A stretch of DNA of 64,000 nucleotides from NCBI RefSeq assembly GCF_046097105.1, contig NZ_CP175562.1:434001-498000 (forward strand), given 5' to 3'. Below, one piece after another: positions 1 to 8,301 of the stretch. The notes below the pieces were generated by a model. It saw only the letters and a program-made list of their open reading frames with translations, was not told where the DNA came from and made no database searches. The translations under genes and the position numbers were made by a program. Position 1 is the first letter of the stretch. Every line of letters starts with the position of its first letter. The DNA comes from Natroniella sp046097105 (GTDB lineage: Bacteria > Bacillota > Halanaerobiia > Halobacteroidales > Halobacteroidaceae).

Positions 1-765
1 GGGAGTACTTATCTGATCAGCCAGCTAATCTTAGAAATCTTTTTTGGCTTTAACTATCATTTAGGACTAATAGTTTATATTTGGTTATTGTCAACTACAA
101 TAGCAATAAAAGGATTGGTTGGAGCAGGAAGAGAGATCTATCATCAATTGAGTACGGCTCAGCTTAAGCAAGCTAGGAAGAGCTTAGGTTGGATTGTAGG
201 ACGAGATACAGATTTGTTAGAAGCAGGAGAGATTGTCAGAGGTACGATAGAGACTTTGGCTGAAAATACGAGTGATGGAATCATCGCTCCTTTATTTTTT
301 GGTTTGATTGGAGGAACTCCGTTAGCTTTAGCTTATAAAGCGGTCAATACCTTAGATTCAATGGTTGCTTATCAGAATGAGAAGTATCAAGATTTTGGTT
401 GGGCTGCAGCTAAGATTGATGATTTGGCTAATTTGATTCCAGCCCGCTTGACCGGAGGACTATTTGTGATAGCTGCTGTCTTTTTAAATAAGGAATGGAA
501 GCTATCGTTAGAGACGATTATTAAAGATGCTAAAAAACATCCTAGCCCCAATGCTGGTTTTCCAGAGGCAGCAATAGCAGGAGCATTACAGATTCGACTA
601 GGAGGGGTCAATTATTATCAGGGCCAACGTAGCAAAAGAGCTTATCTAGGCCAAGCTAAGGTTGACTTTGCTACTGAACAGATTCAAGATACAATTAAAT
701 TGCTCTATTGGAATACTGGAATCTTTCTAGCTGGATCTTATTTGCTTATCTTAGTGTTTAGATAA
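1..765 (+). CDS. cbiB: Adenosylcobinamide-phosphate synthase CbiB, 5' end cut off
   Basis: The reading frame is open from base 1, so the gene begins upstream and the 254 residues seen are the C-terminal part of a protein usually about 310-320 residues long. CbiB is an integral membrane enzyme that joins an aminopropanol (phosphate) arm to adenosylcobyric acid. The fragment carries the conserved NTSDGIIAPLFF stretch at about residue 88, hydrophobic membrane segments, and a PSPNAGFPEAA segment typical of the family. The TTG at 88 is an internal codon, not a start. Its substrate arm would come from pduX and cobD about 3 kb downstream, so the cluster is functionally coherent. Identity is secure; the start lies outside the window. 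Confidence 0.93.
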   Translation, partial: GSTYLISQLILEIFFGFNYHLGLIVYIWLLSTTIAIKGLVGAGREIYHQLSTAQLKQARKSLGWIVGRDTDLLEAGEIVRGTIETLAENTSDGIIAPLFFGLIGGTPLALAYKAVNTLDSMVAYQNEKYQDFGWAAAKIDDLANLIPARLTGGLFVIAAVFLNKEWKLSLETIIKDAKKHPSPNAGFPEAAIAGALQIRLGGVNYYQGQRSKRAYLGQAKVDFATEQIQDTIKLLYWNTGIFLAGSYLLILVFR

Positions 766-884
766 AAAGAATTTAATTAGTGTTGATTCGAGTGCATTCG
801 TGGTTAAAAGCTTTTCTGTTTTGATTTTAATTATTAAATATTCAATATTAATTATTAATTGTTTTTTAGTGGGGAGTTGATGAG

Positions 885-2264
885 ATGAATCCTAGAATAG
901 TAATAGCTGGTACTAAAAGTGGAGTAGGAAAGACGACAATTACGATCGGTTTGATGGCTGCTTTAGTGGAGCAGGGTTATAATGTGCAGCCTTATAAGGT
1001 TGGCCCGGATTATATCGATCCAGGATTTCATACTATAGTTACTGGCAATCAATCTCGTAATTTAGATAGTTATTTCTTATCAGAAGAAGGAGTTAGAGAG
1101 AGTTTTTTGAATGCTTCTCAAGAAGCTGATATTTCAATTGTTGAAGGTGTCATGGGGCTATTTGATGGGAAGCAAGGTCGTAAAAAGCAAGGGAGTACAG
1201 CCCAAATTGCCAAAATATTAAAGGCATCGGTTGTATTGGTGATTGATGTTAAAAAGGTGGCCCAAAGTGCTGCTGCAATGGTTTATGGTTACAAAAATTT
1301 TGATTCTGAATTGAATTTAGCAGGGGTTATCTTAAATAATGTAGGTAGTAAGCGACATTATGAAATGATTAAAGGGCCAATTGAAGAGGAGGTTGGAGTA
1401 AGAGTATTGGGTTATCTATCTTCTCAACAGGAGTTAGAGTTACCAGAGCGTCATTTAGGTTTGATACCAACGGCAGAGAGTGAAGAGTTGACGGACTATA
1501 TTACTCAGTTGAGTGATCTAATCAAGCAGTATCTTGATTTAGAAGCTGTAGTTGAGTTAGCTAAGACTTCTGTTGACTTAGAATTAGCAGAGCAGAAGCT
1601 CTTTGCTCAGACTGATGAGTACAATCTGACTTTGGGTGTAGCTTATGATCAGGCTTTTAATTTTTATTACCAGGATAACCTTGATATTTTAGAGAATTTA
1701 GGAGTTAAGCTGGAGTATTTTAGTCCGATTAATCATTATAAATTACCAGAGGTTGATGGGTTATATATTGGTGGTGGTTTTCCAGAAAGCTTTTTAGAGG
1801 AGTTAACTGCTAATCAAAGCATCAAAGAAGATATTTATCAGCGGGTAGAAGCAGGATTGCCTATTTATGCTGAATGTGGAGGTTTGATGTACTTAACAGA
1901 ACAGATTACAGATTTTGCTGGAGAGAACTTTCCAATGGTTGGATTGATTTCGGCCCAAGTAGAGATGCAGGATAGATTACAAGCAATGGGTTATGTCAAG
2001 GCTAAGGCTTGTCAAGATAATTTATTATTAAAGGCTGGAGAAGAGGTTAAAGGGCATGAATTCCACTATTCTAAATTGACCAATCTAGCAGATGAGTTGG
2101 CTTATAGTTATCAATTATTTGGTGGTAAAGGGGAAGATGGAAGGTTAGAAGGAATTGTGAGTGATAATCTATTGGCTAGCTATTTACATCTTCACTTTGG
2201 GAGTAATTTACAGGTAGCAAGGAGATTTTTAGATAACTGTCAAGCTTATAAGGAGGGTAATTAA
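885..2264 (+). CDS. cbiA: Cobyrinate a,c-diamide synthase CbiA
   Basis: ATP- and glutamine-dependent amidation of the a and c acetate side chains of (hydrogeno)cobyrinate. At 459 residues the size is normal. The N-terminal P-loop domain shows GTKSGVGKTT at residues 9-18. The C-terminal glutaminase domain has its nucleophile in AECGGLMYL (Cys331) and a HLHFGSN segment (His435/His437) near the end. The start ATG follows a GGGGAG ribosome site. A 119-base AT-rich gap separates it from cbiB, with no clear terminator or cobalamin riboswitch. The stop is followed directly by the cobO start, indicating one transcript. CbiA rather than CobB fits an anaerobe, but the two are homologous. Confidence 0.93.
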   Translation: MNPRIVIAGTKSGVGKTTITIGLMAALVEQGYNVQPYKVGPDYIDPGFHTIVTGNQSRNLDSYFLSEEGVRESFLNASQEADISIVEGVMGLFDGKQGRKKQGSTAQIAKILKASVVLVIDVKKVAQSAAAMVYGYKNFDSELNLAGVILNNVGSKRHYEMIKGPIEEEVGVRVLGYLSSQQELELPERHLGLIPTAESEELTDYITQLSDLIKQYLDLEAVVELAKTSVDLELAEQKLFAQTDEYNLTLGVAYDQAFNFYYQDNLDILENLGVKLEYFSPINHYKLPEVDGLYIGGGFPESFLEELTANQSIKEDIYQRVEAGLPIYAECGGLMYLTEQITDFAGENFPMVGLISAQVEMQDRLQAMGYVKAKACQDNLLLKAGEEVKGHEFHYSKLTNLADELAYSYQLFGGKGEDGRLEGIVSDNLLASYLHLHFGSNLQVARRFLDNCQAYKEGN

Positions 2265-2864
2265 ATGGAGATACAGTCTGAATTAAAACAAGGGTTGGTT
2301 CAGGTCTATACTGGGACTGGCAAAGGAAAGACGACTGCTGCTTTAGGATTGGGTTTAAGAGCTGTAGGACATGGCTTAATTGTAGAGATGATCCAGTATC
2401 TAAAAGGAAGTAGTTATACTGGGGAATTATTTTCGACAGAGAGATTACTTAATTTCAATTTGAGACAATTTGGGAAAGGATGCTCTTTTTCTAGTCAGAT
2501 TCGCCAAGGGATAATGGAATGTACAGGCTGTGGAGAATGTTTTGTCGGAAAAGGTGATGAGCTTGAAGTTCATCGAAAATTTGCTCTATGGGCCTATCAA
2601 TATACTGAAACTGTCTTAAACAAGGGAGAGGCTGATTTAGTGATCTTAGATGAGATCAATAATGCACTACGCTATGATCTATTAACGACAGAAGAGGTAT
2701 TAGCTTTAATAGATCTTAAGCAAGAACGGACAGAATTGGTTTTGACGGGGCGAGGAATTCCAGAAGAGATTGTAAAACGGGCTGATTTAGTGACTGAAAT
2801 GAACGCAGTTAAGCATCCCTATCAAGAGCAAGGGATTAAGAGTAGATGGGGGATTGAGTATTAA
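2265..2864 (+). CDS. cobO: Cob(I)yrinic acid a,c-diamide adenosyltransferase (CobO/BtuR type)
   Basis: Transfers the adenosyl group of ATP to the reduced corrinoid cobalt. It is 199 residues long with the family P-loop GTGKGKTTAALG (residues 17-28), a Walker B-like VILDEIN segment, and the C-terminal GRGIPEEI and ADLVTEM blocks. Between P-loop and Walker B it has four cysteines, Cys73, Cys86, Cys89 and Cys92, the last three as CxxCxxC. The classical enterobacterial enzyme does not need these, so they may bind metal or iron-sulfur (inference). It starts on the base after the cbiA stop and overlaps cobS by one base (TAATG), suggesting translational coupling. Confidence 0.92.
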   Translation: MEIQSELKQGLVQVYTGTGKGKTTAALGLGLRAVGHGLIVEMIQYLKGSSYTGELFSTERLLNFNLRQFGKGCSFSSQIRQGIMECTGCGECFVGKGDELEVHRKFALWAYQYTETVLNKGEADLVILDEINNALRYDLLTTEEVLALIDLKQERTELVLTGRGIPEEIVKRADLVTEMNAVKHPYQEQGIKSRWGIEY

Positions 2865-3598
2865 TGAACCGCTTCTTAATTGCTTTACAGTTTATTACCC
2901 GAATTCCAGTAACGAAGAAATTAGATTATAAAGAAGAAAACATAGGTAGTTCAATGCTCTATTTTCCTGTGATTGGTTCTTTGTTGGGATTATTGTTAGT
3001 GGGAATTAACTATTTAGGAGAGTTATATCTTCCTGAGTTAGTGACAAATAGTCTATTATTAGGGGGAATGGTAGCATTAACAGGGGGGATTCATCTAGAT
3101 GGTTTGATGGATACCTGTGATGGGATCTTTAGCGGACGGCAAAAGGAGAGAGTCTTAGAGATTATGAAAGATAGTAGGGTTGGAGCTTTTGGTGTAATCG
3201 GCTTAGTGGTTTTATTTATTTTAAAATTTAGTTTATTCGTTGAGGCTCCAATAGCTGATAAGAGCTTGCTCTTGCTTTACTTTCCTACTATTAGCCGTTG
3301 GTCAATAGTCTATGCTACTTTTCATTATCCTTATGTCCGCAAGGAAGGATTAGGTAAGGCTTATGTAAATCACTTTACAATGACTCATTTTTTATTAGCA
3401 ACTGCCTGGACAATGGTGCTGGGAATAATTTTGTTTGGATTAACTGGAATAGTGATCCATTTAGTCAGTTGGCTAGCTGTAATCTTAATTGCTAAAATTA
3501 TTATTAATCAGATAGATGGACTGACAGGTGATAGTTATGGGGCGATCAATGAATTTATGGAAGTGGCGGCGTTGTTGATTATGGTAGTCTTAGTTTAA
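2864..3598 (+). CDS. cobS: Adenosylcobinamide-GDP ribazoletransferase (cobalamin synthase)
   Basis: Membrane enzyme that joins adenosylcobinamide-GDP and alpha-ribazole (phosphate) to make the lower loop of B12. It has 244 residues with several hydrophobic helices. The family metal and substrate motif HLDGLMDTCDG lies near residues 76-86, followed by a KDSRVGAFG block. It overlaps the cobO stop by one base. The partner that makes the GDP-activated substrate (cobU/cobY) and cobT are not in the window, so they must lie upstream or elsewhere. Downstream is a foldback repeat rather than a standard terminator. Confidence 0.93.
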   Translation: MNRFLIALQFITRIPVTKKLDYKEENIGSSMLYFPVIGSLLGLLLVGINYLGELYLPELVTNSLLLGGMVALTGGIHLDGLMDTCDGIFSGRQKERVLEIMKDSRVGAFGVIGLVVLFILKFSLFVEAPIADKSLLLLYFPTISRWSIVYATFHYPYVRKEGLGKAYVNHFTMTHFLLATAWTMVLGIILFGLTGIVIHLVSWLAVILIAKIIINQIDGLTGDSYGAINEFMEVAALLIMVVLV

Positions 3599-3602
3599 AA
3601 AA

Positions 3603-3693
3603 AGTGTCAGTTATGTGTGTGAGTGTGAGTGAGGTCAAAACCATAAGGTCTAGGGTTTTGCTTTTGCTCACACACACTACTCACACTGACACT
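3603..3693. repeat. GT-rich foldback repeat, copy 1
   Basis: This 91-base element lies between cobS and pduX. It has perfect 8-base ends, AGTGTCAG and CTGACACT, then GT-rich arms (a GTGTGTGAGTG run facing CTCACACACAC). A central stem pairs CAAAACC with GGTTTTG around an ATAAGGTCTAG loop. The whole element could fold into one long hairpin. A second related copy lies at 34926-35003, and the central block from CCATAAGGTCTA onward is almost the same in both. There is no coding capacity, so it looks like a small non-autonomous palindromic repeat of REP or MITE type (inference). Confidence 0.75.
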
Positions 3694-3719
3694 ATATATT
3701 AGTATAGGGAGTAAAAACT

Positions 3720-4601
3720 ATGAAAGTAACAGTTAAAGTGCCAGGGACTTGTGGTGAGTTAGTACAAGGTCTGTTAGATGAAACTAATTTTTTAATCAGC
3801 TGTCCGATTGACCTATATAATGCAGTTACAGTTAAAGTAGATAATTCTCAATCAGGGATTAAGATGGCTCAACAAGCAGATAAGACCTTACTGGCAATTA
3901 AAAAGACTTTACAGTACTTTGGTTATCAAAACTTAGGTTTAGAGGTTGAATTAGAATTTCAGTTATTAGTAGGCAAGGGAATGGCTAGTAGTACAGCAGA
4001 TATTGCAGCAGCTATTATTGCGACCACCTTGGCTTTAGGAGAAGAAGTAGAGCTAGAATTAGTTACTAGGTTAGCTTTAGCGATTGAACCTACTGATGCT
4101 TCTTTTTGGCCCGGGATAGTTGCTTTTGATCATTTAGAGGGAAGTAAGGTAACTAGATTAGGGCAGATAGAACCGACTACACTACTGATCTTTGATTGTG
4201 GAGGAGAGATTGATACTGTTAGATTTAATCAAAGAGATGATTTAGTAGAGTTAAAGCGGGCCAACTCTGACCAGGTTGCTCGAGCTTATCAGTTGGTTAA
4301 AGAAGGGGTTCAAAAGAATGACTGGGGACTAATTGGGCAAGGGGCTACTATCAGTAGCTTGGCCAATCAGGATATTTTAGTTAAACCTAAGTTGGAACAA
4401 TTAATTGATTTAGTAGAACGGGAGGAAGGTATGTTAGGGGTCAATATTGCTCATAGTGGAACTTTAGTAGGAGTACTAATTAAAGGTGGATTTAAAATAG
4501 AGTCACTCTTGAATAAGATTAGAGAAGAGATTCCTAACTTAAATTATCTAACCTGTCGAAGAATAATTAATGGAGGTTATCTTATAAGTAGGGGGGGATA
4601 A
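3720..4601 (+). CDS. pduX: L-threonine kinase PduX-like (GHMP kinase family)
   Basis: Phosphorylates L-threonine to L-threonine-O-3-phosphate, the precursor that CobD decarboxylates for the aminopropanol arm of B12. It has 293 residues. The opening VKVPGTCGELVQG is typical of PduX, and the GHMP glycine/serine motif GKGMASSTADIAAA lies at 85-98. The C-terminal GHMP domain is present. Only two bases separate it from cobD, so the two are probably co-translated. Other GHMP kinases such as homoserine kinase are less likely, because of the opening motif and the position next to cobD. Confidence 0.88.
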   Translation: MKVTVKVPGTCGELVQGLLDETNFLISCPIDLYNAVTVKVDNSQSGIKMAQQADKTLLAIKKTLQYFGYQNLGLEVELEFQLLVGKGMASSTADIAAAIIATTLALGEEVELELVTRLALAIEPTDASFWPGIVAFDHLEGSKVTRLGQIEPTTLLIFDCGGEIDTVRFNQRDDLVELKRANSDQVARAYQLVKEGVQKNDWGLIGQGATISSLANQDILVKPKLEQLIDLVEREEGMLGVNIAHSGTLVGVLIKGGFKIESLLNKIREEIPNLNYLTCRRIINGGYLISRGG

Positions 4602-4603
4602 AG

Positions 4604-5683
4604 ATGTCACAAGAGAAGCATGGCGGCAATCTTAATCAGGCAGTTAAGGAGTATGGTTTAGAGCAAGAAGAGATTATAGATTTTAGTGCTAATATCAACT
4701 TTTTAGGCCCTCCTAGTAAGGTAATGGAGGCTATTAAGGACAACTTAGATCAGATAGTTAATTATCCTGATCCAAACTGTATTGAATTGAAGAATGGGTT
4801 AGCTGAACAGTTAGGAGTTAAGCAGGAAGAGATTATAATTGGTAATGGTGCTGTGGAGTTGATTTATTTGCTTGCTAAGGAATTACAAGCACAGCGGGCG
4901 TTGGTGTTGGCCCCGACTTTTTCTGAATATGGAGCAGCGGTCAAGAGTGTAGGGGCCAACGTAGAGGAATTTAAATTAAGAAAGGATGATCAATTTGAGA
5001 TTGATGTAGAGCGATTGATAACTAGGTTAGCTGAGGTTGATCTCTTCTTTTTATGTAATCCTAATAATCCAACCGGGAAGTTAATCACCAGAGCAGAGAT
5101 AGTTGAGATTATCAAGGCGGGCCAACGGTATGATACCTTTATTATGGTTGATGAAGCATTTGTTGATTTTTTAGAGGAAGAGGTGACAGTAATTGATCTA
5201 GTTGATCAGTACGACAACCTATTCGTATTGCGGTCTTTGACTAAGTTTTTTGCTATTCCAGGGTTGAGGCTAGGTTATGGGGTTAGTAATTCCAATCTTC
5301 TTGAAGAGTTAGAGTGGGGGAAAGCCCCTTGGAATTGTAACTTCTTGGCTCAACTAGCAGGCCAAATAGCCATTGACGATCAAGAGTATATAACAAGAAC
5401 TAAGGAGGCTATCAAACGGGAAAAAGAGTTTTTATATCGAAAATTAAAGGGAGTAGCTGACTGGAAGGTTTATTATCCAACTGCTAATTATATCCTGATT
5501 GATTTGAGTTCACTTTTTATTACAGCAACTGAATTAAAGGATGTGTTGGCCCGACGAGGAATTTTAATTCGTAATTGCAATACATATACTGGGCTTGGGG
5601 AAGACTTTATCAGGGTTGCAGTTAAAAGTAGGGATGAGAATCAAATTTTAATAGCTAACTTAATTGAAATAATAGGTGGATAA
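4604..5683 (+). CDS. cobD: Threonine-phosphate decarboxylase CobD
   Basis: PLP enzyme of the class I/II aminotransferase fold that decarboxylates threonine phosphate to 1-amino-2-propanol phosphate. It has 359 residues, the usual size. The N-terminal HGGN segment and DFSANINFLGPP are family hallmarks. CNPNNPTGK lies mid-protein, and the PLP Schiff-base lysine is Lys214 in SLTKFFAIPGLR. Histidinol-phosphate aminotransferase is the closest alternative, but the HGGN opening and the pduX/cbiB neighbours favour CobD. The ribosome site is the GGGGGGA in the last codons of pduX. Confidence 0.92.
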   Translation: MSQEKHGGNLNQAVKEYGLEQEEIIDFSANINFLGPPSKVMEAIKDNLDQIVNYPDPNCIELKNGLAEQLGVKQEEIIIGNGAVELIYLLAKELQAQRALVLAPTFSEYGAAVKSVGANVEEFKLRKDDQFEIDVERLITRLAEVDLFFLCNPNNPTGKLITRAEIVEIIKAGQRYDTFIMVDEAFVDFLEEEVTVIDLVDQYDNLFVLRSLTKFFAIPGLRLGYGVSNSNLLEELEWGKAPWNCNFLAQLAGQIAIDDQEYITRTKEAIKREKEFLYRKLKGVADWKVYYPTANYILIDLSSLFITATELKDVLARRGILIRNCNTYTGLGEDFIRVAVKSRDENQILIANLIEIIGG

Positions 5684-5737
5684 ATAAAATTAAAAGACTT
5701 AATTGTGAACTATGTAATTAAATAAGGAGGTTGTTGA

Positions 5738-6358
5738 ATGGAAACTGAAGTGATTTTAGTGCGACATGGTGAAACAGAATGGAATCGAGAATTAAAATTT
5801 CAAGGAAGTCAAGATGTTGAATTAAGTGTTAAAGGTAAAGAACAGGCAAAAAACTTAGCAATTAGATTTGCTAGTAAGAAGATAGATAAAATTTATTCTA
5901 GTAATTTAAATAGGGCTTATCAAACAGCAAGCTTAGTAGCTGAGAAACATAAGTTAGAAGTGGTTCAGGTTGATGGATTAGAAGAGATTAACTTTGGTGA
6001 GTGGGAGGGAAAGACTTATCAAGAAATTAATGAACAATTTGATTTTACTGTTGAACAGTGGATGAAAGATCCAGTTAGTAAAAGACCACCAGCAGGAGAA
6101 AGTTTAAAAGAGTTAGAAGAACGTAGCATAAAAGCTTTTAAAAAAATTTTAGAAGAAGAAAGAGGAAAGAAGATAGTAATTGCTAGTCACGGAGGAGTAA
6201 TCAGAGTCTTACTCTGTAACCTGTTACAAATACCTCTCAGCAATTCTTGGAGGTTGAAACAGTCCAATACAGCGGTTAATATTCTTAAATTTTATGAAGG
6301 TGATGAAAGTGTAGTTCTAGAGTTATTGAATTGTAGTCTTCATTTGGAGATGAAATAA
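5738..6358 (+). CDS. cobC: Histidine phosphatase, probable alpha-ribazole phosphatase CobC
   Basis: Phosphoglycerate-mutase-like phosphatase of 206 residues. The RHGET motif carries the phospho-accepting His10, and the second histidine is His151 in IASHGGV. FGEWEGKTY and PPAGES are shared by alpha-ribazole-5'-phosphate phosphatases and related broad-range phosphatases. Because it ends a cobalamin cluster, the likely role is removing phosphate from alpha-ribazole phosphate or adenosylcobalamin phosphate (inference). A good AAGGAGG site precedes the ATG. A strong palindromic terminator follows, closing the cluster. Confidence 0.82.
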   Translation: METEVILVRHGETEWNRELKFQGSQDVELSVKGKEQAKNLAIRFASKKIDKIYSSNLNRAYQTASLVAEKHKLEVVQVDGLEEINFGEWEGKTYQEINEQFDFTVEQWMKDPVSKRPPAGESLKELEERSIKAFKKILEEERGKKIVIASHGGVIRVLLCNLLQIPLSNSWRLKQSNTAVNILKFYEGDESVVLELLNCSLHLEMK

Positions 6359-6390
6359 AAATTCAAAGTAAATTTAGAATTGTTTTAACA

Positions 6391-6436
6391 AAAGAGTCAA
6401 CAGAGAAGTTAACTTCTCTGTTGACTCTTTTTATTT
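6391..6436 (+). terminator. Palindromic intrinsic terminator after cobC
   Basis: Bases 6391-6430 are a perfect 40-base palindrome (arms beginning AAAGAGTCAACAGAG) followed by a T-rich tract. The arms are A-rich on one side and T-rich on the other, so it could stop transcription from both directions. Confidence 0.85.
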
Positions 6437-6680
6437 CGAATGAATAATTAGAGTTAGGCAAGGTTCATTTTTAAAATGTAGTTTGATTTTGAATAAGCTA
6501 TATTCATATCGTACATAATACCTAATATGATTGGAAAGTGGTTTGAGATTTTTAACTAATAATTAAATTGCTCCTGCTAATTTTAAAGGATAACTATGAC
6601 AATCCCCTTCTTTTATATTAAGCAATACATAATTTTCATATTGAGACCTTTTTTTAATTACTTATGTAAAGAAAATTGAT
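6437..6680. other. AT-rich gap before sigG, nothing recognised
   Basis: Part of the 399-base gap between cobC and sigG. I see no RNA gene, no ORF with a ribosome site and no repeat here. The overlapping minus-strand reading frame has no plausible start region and mostly shadows sigG. Confidence 0.5.
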
Positions 6681-6709
6681 GTATAGATATCCTAATTAAT
6701 GCTAATACT
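6681..6709 (+). promoter_or_regulatory. Candidate sigma-F/sigma-G promoter for sigG-spoIIR
   Basis: GTATA at 6681-6685 and GCTAATACT at 6701-6709 are separated by 15 bases. The Bacillus sigma-F/G pattern is GYWTA, 15-16 bases, GGNRANAHT; only the second G of the -10 fails. It lies 48 bases before the sigG ATG, where an autoregulated forespore promoter would be expected. The assignment rests on consensus only. Confidence 0.45.
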
Positions 6710-6757
6710 GTTAATGGATTAAGGAATTCAATATGGTAATAATTGGGAGGGTAATAA

Positions 6758-7534
6758 ATGGGAAAGAAAGTAGATCTTTGTGGTGTTAACACTTCAGAGC
6801 TACCAGTTTTATCTAATAAAGAAATGAGAAAATTATTTAAAAAGATGCAGCAAGGAGATGAAACAGCTAGAAATACGATAGTTGGAGGAAATCTAAGACT
6901 AGTTCTTAGTGTATTACAGCGATTTAACAATCGTGGAGAGCCAATTGATGATCTTTTCCAAGTTGGCTGTATAGGATTGATGAAATCGATAGATAATTTT
7001 GATTTAAGTAAAAATGTTAAATTCTCTACGTATGCTGTTCCAATGATAATTGGGGAGATCAAACGACATTTGCGGGATAATAATCCAATTAGAGTTAGTC
7101 GCTCATTACGTGATACAGCTTATAAAGCTCTGCAAATTAAAGAGACTTTAGAAAATAAAAAGTCTGAAGAACCTAATTTAACTGAAATAGCTCAAGAATT
7201 AGGGATTCCAAGAGAAGAAATTGTTTATGCCCTTGATGCTATTCAAGACCCTATTTCACTATTTGAACCAATTTACCATGATGGTGGAGATCCAATTTAT
7301 GTTATGGATCAAATTAGTGATGACAATGATGATAATGATTGGTTAGAAGGGATTGCAGTTAGAGAAGCATTGAGACAATTAGAGGATAGAGAAAAGTTAA
7401 TTTTAACGTTAAGATTTTATGAAGGTAAAACGCAAATGGAGGTAGCTGGGAACATAGGAATTTCTCAGGCTCAAGTTTCTAGGTTAGAAAAAGCGGCTTT
7501 GAATAATCTAAAGAAATATGTTAAGGAAGGCTAA
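6758..7534 (+). CDS. sigG: RNA polymerase sporulation sigma factor SigG
   Basis: Forespore-specific late sigma factor. It has 258 residues, the length of Bacillus SigG, and opens VDLCGVNTSELPVLSN, the SigG-specific N-terminus. Region 2 (about 35-105) includes DDLFQVGCIGLMKSIDNFD and FSTYAVPMIIGEIKRHLRD. Region 3 follows, then region 4 with a helix-turn-helix near the C-terminus (MEVAGNIGISQAQVSRLEK). SigF is the nearest alternative, but the N-terminal signature is that of SigG. In Bacillus and many clostridia sigG follows spoIIGA-sigE; here it follows a cobalamin cluster and precedes spoIIR by 13 bases. Confidence 0.93.
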   Translation: MGKKVDLCGVNTSELPVLSNKEMRKLFKKMQQGDETARNTIVGGNLRLVLSVLQRFNNRGEPIDDLFQVGCIGLMKSIDNFDLSKNVKFSTYAVPMIIGEIKRHLRDNNPIRVSRSLRDTAYKALQIKETLENKKSEEPNLTEIAQELGIPREEIVYALDAIQDPISLFEPIYHDGGDPIYVMDQISDDNDDNDWLEGIAVREALRQLEDREKLILTLRFYEGKTQMEVAGNIGISQAQVSRLEKAALNNLKKYVKEG

Positions 7535-7547
7535 GGAGGAGTAAAAG

Positions 7548-8258
7548 ATGAAACGGGTTAAATTTATAATTATAATTGCTATTTTGATCAGTTTTGTTTT
7601 TGTGACAGGCTATCGAAATAGTTTTATTATTAAGGAGGCAAACCTCCAAGCTTATAAGCCGGAAGATTTATTAAGGTTACACGTAGTTGCTAATAGTAAC
7701 TCATTGGATGATCAACGAATAAAAAGAGAGGTTAAAGCTGAAATAATCAATGAAACTACTTACTTATTTAAGAATTTGGACAATCCTTTACAAGCTGAGG
7801 CAGTGGTAAAGAACAACTTAAATCAAATCAAGCAAATAGTTGAAAATAAATTAAAAGAGAATAATATAGATTATAATATTAAATTAGAATTAGGAAACTT
7901 TAATTTTCCAACAAGGAGTTATGGAGGAACGACTTTAGAAGCTGGAGAATACCAGGCATTACAAGTCAGGATCGGTGAAGCAAATGGTGAGAACTGGTGG
8001 TGTGTACTATTCCCACCACTATGTTTTGTTGATTCAATTGGAGAATTATCAAAAGAAGAATTAAATAAATTATCTGAAAAAGAAGAGATTAAAGAAAACC
8101 AAATTCCAGTAGAATTTAAATTTAAATTAGTTGAAGTGATAGAAAAAAATCCTCAAATAGTTAAATCTAAATTAAAGTTGGCCCAAATTCTAGAAACTTC
8201 TTTTCCAGGATTGAATAAATTATTGTTTTCAGGAAAACAGAATAGTAAAGAAAAATAA
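7548..8258 (+). CDS. spoIIR: Stage II sporulation protein R
   Basis: Secreted forespore signal that triggers SpoIIGA to process pro-sigma-E in the mother cell. It has 236 residues. An N-terminal hydrophobic segment (about 5-22) acts as signal or anchor. The conserved LLRLHVVANSNSLDDQRIK block lies near residues 41-59, and the SYGGTTLEAGEYQALQVRIG and NWWCVLFPPLCF motifs are characteristic. It follows sigG after 13 bases with a strong AAGGAGGAG ribosome site, so the two are likely one operon. That pairing is unusual against the Bacillus arrangement. Confidence 0.93.
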   Translation: MKRVKFIIIIAILISFVFVTGYRNSFIIKEANLQAYKPEDLLRLHVVANSNSLDDQRIKREVKAEIINETTYLFKNLDNPLQAEAVVKNNLNQIKQIVENKLKENNIDYNIKLELGNFNFPTRSYGGTTLEAGEYQALQVRIGEANGENWWCVLFPPLCFVDSIGELSKEELNKLSEKEEIKENQIPVEFKFKLVEVIEKNPQIVKSKLKLAQILETSFPGLNKLLFSGKQNSKEK

Positions 8259-8300
8259 TAAAAATTATCACTTAACGTTAAGTGATAATTTTTATTATTT
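8257..8300 (+). terminator. Palindromic terminator after spoIIR
   Basis: Bases 8257-8296 form a perfect 40-base palindrome that begins inside the spoIIR stop codon. The inner arms read TTATCACTTAAC / GTTAAGTGATAA, and the 3' arm is T-rich. Confidence 0.82.
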
Positions 8301-8301
8301 T

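Noticed and set aside
387..611. Minus-strand open frame inside cbiB
   Set aside because: No ribosome site and no recognisable protein; it mirrors a clear coding frame. The same applies to the other long minus-strand frames inside genes.
766..884. Cobalamin riboswitch before cbiA
   Set aside because: The gap is only about 119 bases, very AT-rich and lacks the conserved B12-box; the genes read on from cbiB.
3603..3693. CRISPR-type repeat
   Set aside because: It is a single foldback element with no spacer-repeat periodicity and no cas genes in the window.
6658..7062. Minus-strand 134-residue ORF before and over sigG
   Set aside because: It overlaps the sigG coding region and promoter, has no ribosome site and no sensible protein pattern.
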